64,000 bases of DNA, from assembly GCA_021442155.1 (NCBI GenBank), contig CM038228.1, positions 83,902,114 through 83,966,113 on the forward strand. The letters are read 5' to 3'. The notes under the pieces are model-generated. The model saw nothing but the letters and a program-made list of their open reading frames with translations. It had not been told where the DNA came from and ran no database searches. The position numbers were made by a program, and so were the translations under genes. This stretch comes from Cymbidium sinense (Eukaryota > Streptophyta > Magnoliopsida > Asparagales > Orchidaceae). Below, piece after piece: positions 1-12,479 of the stretch (positions are counted from its first letter, which is position 1; every line of letters starts with the position of its first letter).

Positions 1-348
1 AGCTCAAAGAATTATTGTTGGTGATCTTGTTTGTAGCAATAACACCTGTGAGTCCCTTTTTATATTCTTAGATGGAGTAACTTGAGTATGAAATATGAGC
101 CACAACTATCTTAGCAGCATGCCATTGAGATTCTTCTAAAGAATATCTATGGCCCGGTCGCCTTCATACTTAAGGGTTTCACTATCAAAATATTTGAGAA
201 GCTAATCAACAAGGCGGCTAATCTACAAGGAGAGGCCAAACAGTTGCCTTTTCAAGACCAGTTGCCTAAAGCAAAGCCATGGTCTATGAGAAGAAGCCAG
301 GAATAGTGACAATGGTAGATAAAGGGAAGCAACCAGCTAGAGATCAGT

Positions 349-861
349 TTGAGAGACCATGACCTTAGTAGTCTTCACTTCCACCTCCTTTACCACCACC
401 GAGGATGCCCTCCACAGCCTCACCAGACCGCCATCTCCTCCTCACCATACTATCAACAAAAGCATCATACATACCCTCTTCTAGGTAGCTATGGTCCACC
501 TACTCTTTTAGATAAGCTTAATAAACTTTATTCATTTAAGAGGGAGGTAATCAAGAAGATCTTTAAGAATCTCTTAAAGAAGCTTGAATTTTAGCTACCC
601 GAGCCTAGGAGATTGGAGGAAGTAGGAAAAAGCCATGAGCCTAACTTTTGCCCTTACCATCATATGCTAGGCCATGTTTTGGAGGATTGCTTCACATTTA
701 AGGAATGGCTTGAACATAGCTTCAAGACCGGTGTTGTAGTTATCCCAAAGGAATACCTTGTGGGAAAACCATATAGTTCCATTAGGGTAATCCTTGGGGA
801 TACTTGTGATCCTTCTAAATACAAAGAAGGTTGGGATATTTCTTTATCCAAAACCTCTTAA
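349..861 (+). pseudogene. Ty3/gypsy gag C-terminal region with zinc-knuckle-like motif (broken)
   Basis: Two adjoining open stretches (349-594 and 613-861, the same frame with a stop between) read like the end of a plant gypsy gag. The second contains CPYHHMLGHVLEDC followed by FKEWLE, the H/C-rich knuckle seen before the protease in this class of elements. Gag packages the element RNA. The upstream 1-348 has no recognisable reading frame, and the frame is lost after 861. The knuckle is a strong family marker; the rest is placed by position. Confidence 0.7.
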
Positions 862-1822
862 AAGATCATTCAGAAGATCAAGAAACTTTGGTGAGTCACT
901 CAAACCTCCAACATCAAGGAAGGTTTGCAAGTTGTCAATACCAACTGGAAAGGGGAGTTCAGAAAGAAGCAAATAACATGTGTCACACGATAGCCCAAGA
1001 GCGCAACCACCATCGAGTCCAACTCCTACCAAGAGCTACCACACATGCCTCTACTTCGCTAGTTCTTCTTCTACTAGTAGAAATCTTGTATCGATAGATA
1101 AGGGCATCAAAACCCTTACCCCACTTACTTTACTTGATTTCTACTTTGTACCACCTATCAAATCCAAAAATTGAAGAATAAAGCTAGCTTGAATTATATA
1201 TGTGTTATTTATGGGTTGTCTACTTCTATTCTTAATGATAACTCTTCAAGTCAAAATAACTATAACAATCCTGACCTTCTTCTTTCCAATTCAGAGTTGG
1301 ACTTTCATACTATGAATACTACAGGTTCACCTCTTGAGATTGACCTAGAATCATCTGATTCTGAGGGTCCTATAGAGAAAAGTAGGTGATTGAGTGTAGA
1401 ACCTTCCATTACCCGCCACAAGAGATCACCAAGTCAACCTCCATAGTGGAAAGGTATACCTAGGCAACACCTCAAGATAGAGGGAAACATGGTCGTGAGG
1501 ATCGAGAAGCCCCTCCATAGGATGCTCCACCCTTAGATATGCTTGTGGAGGATCAGGCCAATGTGGACTAAAATGTCCTCTCTCATCTAGGAAATTTTCC
1601 ATCTTAGCTAAGTATATATGATTCCCTTGTCTTATCCAAAGAGATGAGGGAATCACTAATCAAGGCTCTCCTTGATCCTGAGATATGCTTAGATCACCGA
1701 CCGCTATATGAGGAGCACATCAAAAGAAGCCGGGATCACTTTCACGATGAAGACCTTCCGGGGACTTGGAGCACAACCGCCCCCCTCTACATCACATTGA
1801 CATGGGTAGATTGACTTGCTGA
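862..1822 (+). other. Gag-protease spacer of the gypsy element, no recognisable domain
   Basis: This stretch lies between the knuckle and the protease. It holds only short open stretches, for example 1171-1389, which ends in an acidic serine-rich tail. I recognise no conserved motif. It probably belongs to the decayed polyprotein because it sits between two of its domains. Confidence 0.5.
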
Positions 1823-2306
1823 GTTCTCATTGATCCGTGCATCGGTGAACATTATGAGTCTAAAGACCTTTGCCAATTTGAGGATCAACATCTCCACACT
1901 TTGAGGAGATCAGATGATGTTGAGAGGATTCAATGAACAAGGTTAGATGGCTTTAGTTTTCATAGTGTTACCTTTGGAGATAGGTGACTGGAAGATTGAA
2001 GCCAAGTTTTACATCATTGATTCGAATACTTCATTCACTGCTTTGCTTGATAGGCATTGGATACATTATAACATGACAATTCCATCCTCCCTCTATCAGT
2101 GCATCAAGTTCAGAAAGGATGAGATTGAATACTGTGTCAATGGAGATGAAAAGCCATTTTCAATTAAAGAGGTTAAGATTTATGAGGATGCGACCTACTA
2201 TCTTCTTCAAAACACACTTTCTTGTGAACTTGGACAAAACTCAAATTCAAAAAAAAAGAAAAATGAAGAAAAAGAAAAGGCAAAAGAAAAAAGAAAAGAA
2301 AAATGA
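1823..2306 (+). pseudogene. Retropepsin-like aspartic protease of the gypsy element (frameshifted)
   Basis: The protease would cleave the element polyprotein. Residues VLID appear at 1823; after a frameshift the expected VNIMSLKTF follows, then a stop, then YIIDSNTSFTALLDRHWIH (from about 2008), the conserved C-terminal part of plant gypsy proteases. The catalytic D-(S/T)-G triad is destroyed at the frameshift, so the protein is dead. The open stretch runs on to 2306 through a lysine/glutamate-rich tail encoded by an A-rich run (2248-2306). Family identity rests on the second half. Confidence 0.75.
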
Positions 2307-3203
2307 GAAGTGAACAAGAAAGGGAATTGAAGAAGAAATAGATCGATATCACATTCCACCCACAAGTTCATTCCATCATATGGACATGTGGGTAGATGGC
2401 TCAACCTCCACCGTGAGGCAGAGGAAACAAGAGGTTCTAGAGGTGGAAGACCCTCATCAGCCAACAAAGGTTATGTTCTCATAGAGTACCCCCTATTCAC
2501 ATAGACTTGGAATCCAGCAGGAAGATTTCTAATGTGATTAGTATACCAGCCAACCCCTCTTAGGTTCCATTGGAGGTGACTCGATCCAGATGGTGAGAAA
2601 GGCCACAAAGCAAAGTATTTGAGGTTTATGTGAAACCATTACGCAGTAGGTGGGAACCTTAGCTCTAACCTCGCTTTCATCTCAAAAAGTTGAAGGTTTA
2701 GTGGTTAAGGAAGCCTCTAATTCTTCTACTGATATGAAGTCAAGAGATTCTTTTGGGATCATCATCCTCAAGTCAAGTTGATGTAGAACTTGAGGAGGAT
2801 ACATTTAAAGAATTAATGGAATTACCATTTGACTTTTACTCACCTTGTGTTCATAATCATACGTAAAGGTTTAATTCCTCATACATGGTCCAGTCAGTAT
2901 TTTGAAAAGCTATGGAATAATATACAGTGGAAGCACAATCAAGAGGACTAGATTACAAGGTCCACGATTAATGATAAGTTTTACCAATCATTTGAATTAT
3001 AACACCAACTCTTATGAGAATGTGTGTTTTAGAAATCTGATGATCCATGATCTCCAAATCAAAGATGCACCTCCAATTTGAAGAGGAGATCCATTCAATA
3101 ATTGACAAGCTTAAAGAAATCAATCGTGAGAAGAAAATCCATGCTCATATACATCGCTTGTTGCTAAATGAAGAAGAAACCAATTGACTTAGCTATTGAT
3201 TGA
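2307..3203 (+). other. Protease-RT linker of the gypsy element, no recognisable domain
   Basis: About 900 bases with no open stretch over 60 codons on the plus strand and no motif I recognise. By position it is the spacer between protease and reverse transcriptase. A minus-strand open stretch rich in phenylalanine (2207-2467) is only the complement of the A-rich run and was discarded. Confidence 0.45.
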
Positions 3204-4088
3204 GTTTAAAGACCGCTTTGCATGGAGTTATGAAGAGATGCCTGATTATCTCGATGTAGTCCACAATAATAGATCTAATACCCTACCCTATCAAGCAAGC
3301 TCCTAGACATGTGATTAGAAATTGAACAACAGTCATTTCAAGTCAAGAAATTGATCGATGGTTTCATCGGGAAGAAAAATATCCTACCCGTTAGCCATCC
3401 CAATTAAGAAGAAGAATGGCAAATTTCCATATGCATCGATTTCGGACTTAAATAAGGCATGTCCTAAGGATGAGTTTCTTCCTATACTAGAATTAATGGT
3501 GGACATCGCCTCATCTCATGTAGTTTTCTCTTCATGGATGGGTCATCGCTATAACCAAATCAAGATGTCTGAAGATGAAAGAAACACGCTTTTTGAACCC
3601 CAGAATATTCTATTGTAGGTCATGCCTTTCACCTTAAAAATGGTGCTACATACCAATATGACTCATCTTCAAACTCATCCATCATGGTTGAGTTCTGTTG
3701 ATGATCTAAGAAGAGTAGAAAAGGAAGACCATCTCTTTGACTTGAGAGTAGTTTTGAAAGGTTAAGATAATATAACCTCAAAATGAATCCTCAAGTGTGC
3801 ATTTGAGTAGCTTAGAAATTCCTTGGGTTTATTGTTTGACACCAGGGAATAGAAATAGATCAAGAAAAGATCAAAGCTATCTTAGAAATGTCACCTCCTA
3901 AGAGTTTAACTCAACTCAGATCCTTCCAAAGATGGCTGACGTATCTAAGATGCTTTATCTCCAACCTATCGGGGAGATGCAAGCCATTCTCAGCACTTGT
4001 CAAAAAGGATGCCAAGTTCAAGTGGGATGATAAGTGTCAGCATGCCTTTGAAGACATCATCAATAGATTTGGTGAAGTCGCCACCTAG
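3204..4088 (+). pseudogene. Ty3/gypsy reverse transcriptase (broken)
   Basis: The domain would copy element RNA into DNA. In order I see FAWSYEEMPD (3213), IPIKKKNGKF then SDLNKACPKDEF (3391-3480), a GHRYNQIKMS block, MPFTLK (3622), the catalytic loop at 3694 reading SVDD where the family has (Y/F)VDD, and the thumb/connection block SLTQLRSFQRWLTYLRCFIS (3900-3960), then the motif WDDKCQHAFEDI. At least four stops or frameshifts separate these blocks. The KACPKDEFP-type motif is typical of plant gypsy elements. Neighbouring protease and RNase H fit one polyprotein. Confidence 0.88.
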
Positions 4089-4128
4089 CCTAGCCTCATC
4101 TGGCCACTCATCCTCTATACTATTGGAT

Positions 4129-4720
4129 GACTCGCTGCCAAGCCAATGAAGGAAAGGATAACACTCTCTATTACCTCAGCCTTCATCTTATTCCTGCTGA
4201 AGCAAACTATCCACCTATTGAGAAACATTACCTAGCTTTGATCTTTGCATCTCAAAAGCTATGACACTATATGCTTTCTCATAAGGTGAACTTGATCTCT
4301 AAAACCAATCCACTGTAATATCTCATGACACCAATAATGCTATGTTTGGCACAATGGTCCATGATTCTCTCATAGTTTGATATCACATTCCCTCCATAAA
4401 AGGACACAAAGCAGATTTAAAAGACACACTTCTTTGATTCTCCGCTTAGTGATGATCTCCTTGACAAAATAATCATGAACTTAGAAGAGGTTGACTACCG
4501 CCAATGGGAGATGTATTTTGATGGTGCAGCATATTTTCATAAAGGGGAAGCACCACGATCTACTCTTCCTGAAAGGCGGGTAAAATAGTTCTCCCAACTC
4601 TAATGTGATGTGATGAGATTCTCATACTATCTTTCCAACCCTCACCAACAATGAAGTCGAGTATGAGGCTTTGATTGTCGTCTGAGTTAGCCATCTGTCA
4701 AGAGCATCAACATCTTTGGG
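4129..4720 (+). pseudogene. Ty3/gypsy RNase H (broken)
   Basis: The domain would degrade the RNA strand of the RNA-DNA hybrid. The motif EANYPPIEKHYLALIFASQKL (in part) lies around 4198-4260 and is followed by a stop where tryptophan or arginine is usual. A second RNase H start, MYFDGAA, appears at 4511-4531 and carries the first catalytic aspartate. Two RNase H-like starts in tandem occur in some plant gypsy lineages (Tat-type dual RNase H), which fits the lineage guess. Stops interrupt every block. Confidence 0.7.
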
Positions 4721-6236
4721 ATTCTCGGTCATCAACCATTGGGTCTGTCCTACAGGTTCTCAAACCCAAGCTTCATCATTACCATGAGTATACCATGAAG
4801 TGTTGGCCAAATCAAGTCACCATCTACAAGGTTCCCCCAGTAGAGAAAGAGATACTTTGGAAAAACTTACCAAAGAATTAGCATGTCCAGAAGATGAGTC
4901 CAGTTCAATAAGGTTCTAAAATAGACAAGTCATATCTCTTATTGATGCTAAACTCATAAAGAGACTTTCTCTTGAAAGGGAGGTTGTCATTGCTTATAAG
5001 GACAAGGAGCTGGATTGAAGGCAACCGTTCATAGATTATTTGAACAAGGGTAAACTATCTCAAGAAAAGTCACAAGCACATCAGGTGAAATAGAGAGCTC
5101 TCTCCTATACTATCATTGATGGCACCCTGTACTATCAATCCTTTAACCAAATGTGCTTACGCTATTTAGAAAAACACGGGGCATGTGGCATTATAACTGA
5201 GGTACATTCAGGTCTATGCGGAGCACATCAATTCGGTCTGAAGATGAAGATGAAGATCAAGAGACTAGATACTACGGCCTTGATGATTAAACCGCATGGA
5301 TGTAGCTAAGAGATGCCATCAGTGTCGGGTACACGGTGTGGTCCTCCACCAACCACCCAACATTCTATAGCCCACATTGGCCTCATGGCCATTCGAGTGT
5401 TGGGGTATCAACATTGTGGGTCTGATTGATCCTCCTTCTTTTACGGGGCCTCGGTTCATCTTAGCTACCACTGACTACTTTTCCAAGTGGACGGAGGCAA
5501 TCCCACTCAGAGAGGTCACAGCTCAGCATGTGCTTTAGCTTTTCAGGAATGATATTGTATATAGGTTTGAGGTGCCTCGATAAATTATATCTGATAAAGG
5601 TATTGCATTCAAAACCACCAAGATCAACAGCTTTACTAGAAGACACAGTATAGATTGGAGATACTCCACCGTCTACTACCCCAGAGCAAATGGCTTAGCA
5701 GAAGCATTCAACAAAACTCTCATCCAAATACTAAAGAAGACTCTTAATGATAATAAGCGGAAATGGCATGAGCAGTTGGTTGAAGCCTTGTGGGCCTACT
5801 ACACCACATACCGAACTCCAACTTAGTTTACCCTATTTTCCTTAGTGTATGGGTCCGAAGCCATTCTACCTTTAGAAGTTCAAATCCCATCACTACGGGT
5901 AGCATTGGGTAGCAAGATCACTATAGAGCAGAATGCAAAGTTGCGGTTAGAAGAGCTCAAAGATTTGGAAGAGAGTCACCACGGCGTAAACCTCGAGTTG
6001 TACAAGGCCAAAATGATTCAACCTCACAACAAGCTAGTCCACCCTAGGTCTTTCCAAGTAGGAGAACTTATGTTAGTCCTAAGGAGACCAATTATTGCCC
6101 ATCAAAAGATGGGAGGAAAGTTTGAACCCACTTGGGAAGGCCCCTATGACATAGAGAGAACTAAGGAGGATCTTATTATTGATTGTAAAGGGGAACACCG
6201 ATGCTTCCAATTAATGGGCTCTAAAAAAATATTATA
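4721..6236 (+). pseudogene. Ty3/gypsy integrase with zinc-binding, catalytic core and C-terminal parts (broken)
   Basis: Integrase inserts the DNA copy. The zinc-binding part is visible as EVHSGLCGAHQ (about 5200) and AKRCHQCRVHG (about 5300). The core follows with ATTDYFSKWTEAIP (5464-5505), ISDKGIAF and YYPRANGLAEAFNKTL. Of the three catalytic acids, the first is replaced by asparagine (WGINIVG, codon 5410-5412), while Asp 5592-5594 and Glu 5701-5703 remain. The last 130 codons (5845-6234) are open and end in the basic QVGELMLVLRRP segment and a WEGPYDIE motif, without a chromodomain. Stops at several points confirm it is dead. Confidence 0.9.
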
Positions 6237-8790
6237 AATCATGTTTGAAAATAATATCAATCAATAAAAAATCTGATTCCATTTCATCAAAATCTTCTTC
6301 TTGTTTTATTTGTCTTGAATCCACCGTGATGTGTTTAGGGTAGGTAAGAGTCCCGGCATCCTATCCCTCTTCACAACATAAACAATCTCCCATATTAGAA
6401 TAGGTGTAAGAGAAAGAGGCATCCTATTTTCAAGCATGTGAGAGAACCTGCATCCTTTCTTAGTGGGAATTCCCGGTTGCCATTCGTGGCACCACTTCAT
6501 CAAAATCCCCAAGCATGTTTAAGGTAGGTGTAAGAGTTCCCTAGAGGCATCCTATTTTTTTTTAACACATGCACAACAACAAACACATATCTTTTGTCTC
6601 AAGCTATTTTGATGTGGGAGCAAGCCTCTTATGTCACTCACTCATTAGCTACTCTAGGTCGGGTCTACATACTACCTCGCTAGTATGTCACCTAGTGGTC
6701 ACTCATTTGGAGGATGTGAGTCCCCATTCTTTCTTCTTAACTTGACCATTGCAAACTAACGAGTGCCTTGTTAGTATAGTAGACTTCACTGCCCAACTAG
6801 TAAGCTACCTCATGTTGATTTTATTTAAGAAGATGTGAGTCACTATACTTTCTTCTTGATCTAATCATCATGATCTAACTAGGTCGAGTATATTTGAGGT
6901 TTAGGATAAGTTCCCCAAAGGCTTCTTTCCTCTTGACTACATTTGGGTTGATATAAGTCCTGGCATTCACTCAGAGTCACCTAGGATAGCACCTGAGCCA
7001 AGATAAACTATCCAAAGAATCGCCACATGGAGGATGTGAGCTTTTTTCTTTGCAAACCCAAACACCTTAGGTTGGTTGATGTTCACTATGCGACAATGAC
7101 TCACCCATGGATACACCACTCTGGTATGTGAGTCCCCACGCTTTCTCCTTGAGCCACCAAATACCCTATTTGATACATGACTAGCCATGTCATCTTCTCG
7201 GTGTTGATCCCTTAGAGGCCTCATCCCTCTGTGGCACTCTATTTGGATCACATCCATTTAGACACACCCGTTACTTTGGATTGGACAACCCCCCTTTCCT
7301 AGTCACCCTTGGAGAATTTGTACGGGATTCTCCCAGTTCAATAAATTTGAGATATATGTCTGTTGATATAAGTTCTTCTCGCTTGATCCTCAAACTAGGT
7401 CCACTATAAATAAACTAAATAAAAAATAAATTAATCTTGTGGATTAGAATTCAAGCCCCCAAAGGGTCCCTTTTCCCAAGCACATCCTATAAGGCAAGAT
7501 AACTCCCTATAGAATTGCGACTACGAGTCATGATAAACCCCTGGTCTCACTCCATAGTCCCTTAGTCGTTCAAACTATTTTGATTGTTACCTGTCATTCT
7601 ACTTGAAGATGTAAGACTGCATTCTTTTCTAGCATGATTGCAAACCAATGGCATCCTTAGGTCGTTTTGATTTATGTTGCAACCGATCACCCCGTCTTCA
7701 TGAAGATGTGAGTCCTCGAGCTTTCTTTCCTTCAATTGATCATTGCAAACTGAAGGCACCTTTGGTCGATAGTTCTCCCATCGGCCGAAGCTACTCCTTT
7801 GTTTAAATCAGAGGTCTAGGTATAAGCTCCTTCTATGATCCATCAAAACCATCAATCCAATCAAATCTAAAAATGAAATTAATCTTGATTATCTTTGAGT
7901 CTGTCCTCAATAGTCAGTTTCTTTTCCAATAGATTACCTAACTAGGTTGGTTTCAATGCTGCCTTGCCAATAGATTACCCCAAAGAACTGGTCTACTTTG
8001 GAGAATATAGTGTACTGCTTTCTTCCTAGTATAGTTGTGCATACCAAAGACATCCCTCCATTTTGTCCTACTATGTTTTAGTAGACTACCCCTTTAGATT
8101 GAAAAATCTGCCTCCATGGCTCTACTCAACGCAAACCAAACCGTGGTTCTCAAAATCCAAATATAAAAAATAGAAACAAATTCAACCCTCTTTCCTAGTT
8201 AAACTTTCTCCCTAGTGAGACTCAAATCAAATCAAACCTCTCATCCCCTTGTAGATGACTTGAACCCGCTTCCTGGGAAGGTTCACACTCTATCCCTAGT
8301 GGATTCCTTCCTCTCTTATGTCACATATAAGTAGAGCCACATTGCACTAAGTTCTAGATTCCTTCACACTAGAAGTAGATTGTCTAGTGCTTGTGATCAT
8401 TCATGTTGTTGATTTGTCAACACCAATATGTGTTCCTTGTCACACCACCTATTGGTGCCTTTTTTGACCTCATTTATAGAATGAGTTCTCAACCCTCCAT
8501 CTGACATAGACTCCTCTTAGATTTTAAAAGATCCTTAGTCCTAAGACACATATAGATTAGTGGACACTCAACCTAACCCTAGAGACTTAGAAGAGCATGT
8601 GAGGTCATGCCTTAGGGTGTTAGGAAAATGCACTACCCTATAGCTTGAACCACTTCCTTGCTTCCTTCCTTCAAGTCAAACTCCAAATCAAATCAACATA
8701 AAACCTAAATCAATTCTAGCCTATTGATTTTCTTCAAACTTATCAACCATGATTGAAATGATTGAATTCCAAATTCCAAATGCAAAATCT
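6237..8790 (+). repeat. Non-coding 3' region with degenerate short repeats
   Basis: No coding capacity was recognised. Variants of a phrase such as GATGTGAGTCC...CTTTCTTC recur near 6713, 6831, 7031, 7122, 7604 and 7704, and variants of TAAGAGTYCC...GGCATCCTAT recur near 6340, 6405 and 6520. The spacing is irregular. It follows the gypsy integrase directly, so the likely identity is the 3' untranslated region or start of the 3' LTR of that element. Plant Tat-type elements are known for long, repeat-bearing 3' regions. Confidence 0.45.
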
Positions 8791-9240
8791 TCTAAGTCCT
8801 TAATTTTCGCTCTTAAGGATTATAAAACAAATTTCAAATCAATGTAAATTCATGAAATTTGTTTATAACTCATTTATTCTCATTACATATATAAATGAAA
8901 TAAAATTCAAATCAAATCAAATCCAAGATTGAAATTCAAATCAAAATATTTCTAAGTCCTTAATCTCTAAGGACTAGCAAAATTATCATTAAATCAATTC
9001 AAATTCATAAAATTTTCTCATAACTCATTTATATTCTCATTTATATTCACATATGAAATATAAATTCAAATCAATCAAATCAAAGTCCAAAATTCAATTC
9101 TAATTTAAAATCCTTCTAAGTCCTTAATCTCTTAAGGACTTAGCTAGATCATGATCAAATCACTCAAAATTCATGAAATTTTCATAACTATTTATATTCT
9201 CATTTATATTCACATTTATAAATGAAATATAAATTCAAAC
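8791..9240. repeat. Tandem repeat, ~160-bp unit, about 3 copies
   Basis: The phrase TCTAAGTCCTTAAT starts at 8791, 8951 and 9115 (periods 160 and 164). Each unit continues with AAATTCATGAAATTT, ATAACTCATTTATATTCTC, ATGAAATATAAATTCAAA and an AAATCAAATCAAA stretch. Units differ by small indels. It is A+T-rich and non-coding. Confidence 0.8.
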
Positions 9241-9599
9241 AACCAAAACTAACTAAAAATCAAACTCAAACAATCAAAATCTAACCTAAGCCTTTCAAGT
9301 CAAAAAATCTTGAACTTACCAACTTCAAATCTTAAACGATTTTTTCTTCATGATTCAATCAATTATTCAATCATGAATCCAAATATAAATATAAACTTCA
9401 ATCAATTAACCAAAACTCAATTCAGAAATCAAACTAAAATCCATTTCATGTTCACCCTTTGAACTTGAAATTGTCAAATGAATCAAAACCCATTTGACTT
9501 CATACCACTTGCAAAATGGATTTATATTTCAATCATAAGTCCATATGTAAGTTCAATCAAACTCAAATCAAGCTTTGACCAAGCCATTTGACTCACTTG

Positions 9600-10358
9600 A
9601 CCCAAAGTGCCTAAAGTACCTTTATGAGCCAAATTCTAATCCTAAATTGGATTGAATCAAACTCACTAAGCTTCATCATGATCAACAATCATCATGAGAT
9701 GATCAACTACCAAATTGGGTCAAAACCAAGTCAAACCTGACCCAAGTCAACACTTAGCCAAAATGAAACCAACATAGCCAAAATCCATCATAGGCCAAAT
9801 TGATTGAAACCAATGATCTAAGTTCATTCATGATCAATGTTGAACTTGACCAAGTCAATATTTAAGCAATTGGAATTTGACCCAAGTTGACCCAACTTGA
9901 CCTAAAAAAAGTCAAAATAGTCAAAACTTGATCTAAGCCAAATTGATTGAAACCAATGGGTCAAGTTCATTTTAAATCACTTGTTGAACTTGACCAAAGC
10001 CTCACCCAACTAGACCTAACCTAGCCCAATGAATTGAACCCAACTTGACCTAAAAGGGTCATATTGAGCCAAATTCAAACATAACCAAAATTGATTGGAA
10101 ACAAAGATACCAATCCACTTCATGACTAACCAACCTAAACCTACCCATGACCTAGCTCAAATAGGTCAAATGGGTCAACTTGACCCATTTGACCTAAATG
10201 AAGTCATATGAACCAAATTCAAACTAAACCAAATTGAGTCAAACCAAAGCTACCAAAACATTTCAAATGGTCATATGAACTTGACCAACCCTTGTCTCTA
10301 ATTAATTCTTGGTCAACTTGACCAAGTTGACATTTTGACCCAAATAACATGAGCCAAA
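9600..10358. repeat. TTGAC-rich tandem repeat, ~144-bp unit, at least 5 copies, cut by the assembly gap
   Basis: The phrase CCAAATTGATTGAAACC and variants start at about 9641, 9795, 9938, 10085 and 10229, giving a period of 143-154. Each unit carries several TTGACC/GGTCAA words, some as back-to-back inverted pairs such as TTGACCAAGTTGAC near the gap. The array has no reading frame. It ends abruptly at the N run, as expected where an assembler fails in a satellite. Confidence 0.8.
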
Positions 10359-10458
10359 NNNNNNNNNNNNNNNNNNNNNNNNNNNNNNNNNNNNNNNNNN
10401 NNNNNNNNNNNNNNNNNNNNNNNNNNNNNNNNNNNNNNNNNNNNNNNNNNNNNNNNNN
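10359..10458. other. Assembly gap (100 N)
   Basis: Exactly 100 unknown bases, the usual convention for a scaffold join of unknown size. Features on the two sides should not be assumed to be at their true distance. Confidence 0.99.
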
Positions 10459-10527
10459 CTATTCATTCTTAAGATGATATTATGAGATGAATGTTTTATT
10501 GTATATATATTAAAGATATAAATGAAT

Positions 10528-10539
10528 TAAGTCGAATTT
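10528..10539 (+). repeat. Left target-site duplication of the SINE
   Basis: TAAGTCGAATTT, repeated identically at 10746-10757. Confidence 0.9.
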
Positions 10540-10745
10540 ATCCATCGCCTAGCTCTTGGTCGTGGCTGAATTTCTTAGGTACATTCGATTTCTGTGAGTG
10601 GGTGTATCCCGAAAGGGGGGAAAAGAAATGGGGGCAAGCACTTGTGGGTTTAGGGTTGCTAGGCCGCCTGGGGATTAGTCATGTCTAAAGTCACACACTA
10701 TATAATGGGTGGGATCAGGGGTGGATACCTCGTTACCAAAAAAAA
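10540..10745 (+). mobile_element. SINE with perfect 12-bp target-site duplication
   Basis: A 206-bp insertion in block Y ends in ...GGGTGGATACC(n)TTACCAAAAAAAA and is flanked by TAAGTCGAATTT at 10528-10539 and 10746-10757. The homologous uninterrupted site in the inverted copy of block Y lacks it. The 3' part (CTAGGCC..GGATTAGTC..GTGGATACC..polyA) resembles the conserved 3' end of Au-like plant SINEs. A degenerate pol III B-box may lie at ACATTCGATTTC (near 10579). Family name is tentative; retroposition is well supported by the duplication and A tail. Confidence 0.85.
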
Positions 10746-10757
10746 TAAGTCGAATTT
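10746..10757 (+). repeat. Right target-site duplication of the SINE
   Basis: TAAGTCGAATTT, identical to 10528-10539, directly after the A-rich tail. Confidence 0.9.
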
Positions 10758-11258
10758 GAATCATAATAAATTTAAGTTTGACTTGTTCATATTGTGATTG
10801 ATTGGGCTCGTAAATTTTATGGGGACATTTGGGCTAGACCATTTGAAGTGATTGAATGGTTTGAGATGCACTGGTAGAGGATTGAAGAGAAGAGGAGAAG
10901 AAGAAGGGTGGGAAAAGGAGCAATTTGATTGAAATAAAATCAAAGGAAAAGAAGAAGAAATGAGGGCTAGCTGGAGATACACTAGGGGAACTAATGAAAA
11001 GATTAAACCTTTGTTTGTGAAAATGGAATACAAATAATGACAAGTGGCTCATAATTGGCAGGACAATGATTCTATAATATTTGAGATGATTGACTACTCA
11101 AGTCGATTATAACTTGAGCTCATGCGTCAATGAGTTTTAAATTTAACACAAGCATGAACTTATGGCTCAATAAACTCAACTCATGAACTCGTTAAAGAGT
11201 CAAGCTTAAGTTACTCTAGCTTGAGAACTTGCTTGACTCATTAGCTTCCTTAATGTAT

Positions 11259-12142
<884 letters not shown>

Positions 12143-12180
12143 CTCGCCTCGTGAGTGCCCGTCGTACCAGATGGGTGTAA

Positions 12181-12466
12181 CCTCAAAATCTTGCACCGTG
12201 CATACACACATCCGCGCATCTACTTTCGTAGTCATAATCTTTGTCATGAAGATCTGTTCTCTCAAAATATGTGGTTAATGGACTCTCAAATTTCATTGAA
12301 GAATTTGCTATTTTTAAGTATTTGACATATATATTTTTGGATGATTGAGATAATGTCATCCAAAAATAGCGGGGCAACTGATATGGCACTTAAAATACTA
12401 CTAGTCGAAGCACGAATCTTGATGCTAAAAACAAGCTGATTTGAAGTTGAAACTGGTCGAGATCAA
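12181..12466 (-). repeat. Inverted segment of the LTR-element family within copy A
   Basis: The reverse complement of this stretch matches 40070-40350 of copy B, across the LTR end (GCATCAAGATTCGTGCTT), the CATATCAGTTGCC boundary and the leader (CTATTTTTGGATGA, GTCCATTAACCACAT). With the LTR end at 12060-12142 it forms a large hairpin with arms of about 80 bases. Confidence 0.75.
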
Positions 12467-12479
12467 GGCGCTCATCACG

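Larger units (their letters stand above)
1..6236 (+). mobile_element. Decayed Ty3/gypsy LTR retrotransposon (body only; 5' end outside window)
   Basis: Pieces of gag, protease, reverse transcriptase, RNase H and integrase follow each other on the plus strand in that order. Integrase after RNase H is the Ty3/gypsy order (Copia has integrase before RT). Each domain is broken by stops and frameshifts, so nothing here can be translated as a polyprotein. The integrase tail has no chromodomain and resembles non-chromovirus (Tat/Athila-type) elements; that lineage call is an inference. The 5' LTR and primer site must lie left of the window. The 3' LTR was not delimited and may lie in 6237-10358 or beyond the N gap. 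Confidence 0.9.
10459..11250 (+). repeat. Dispersed repeat block Y, left copy (inverted relative to 17430-17965)
   Basis: Starting at the gap, this block (without the SINE inside it) matches the reverse complement of 17430-17965. Shared phrases include TTGTATATATATTAAAGAT, AAATTTAAGTTTG, CATATTGTGAT, TTGACTACTCAAGT, AAATTTAACACAAGCATGA and TGTGGCTC-like runs. No protein is encoded; the small minus-strand open stretches at 10761-11052 are phenylalanine/serine-rich shadows. The element class is unknown. Confidence 0.75.
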
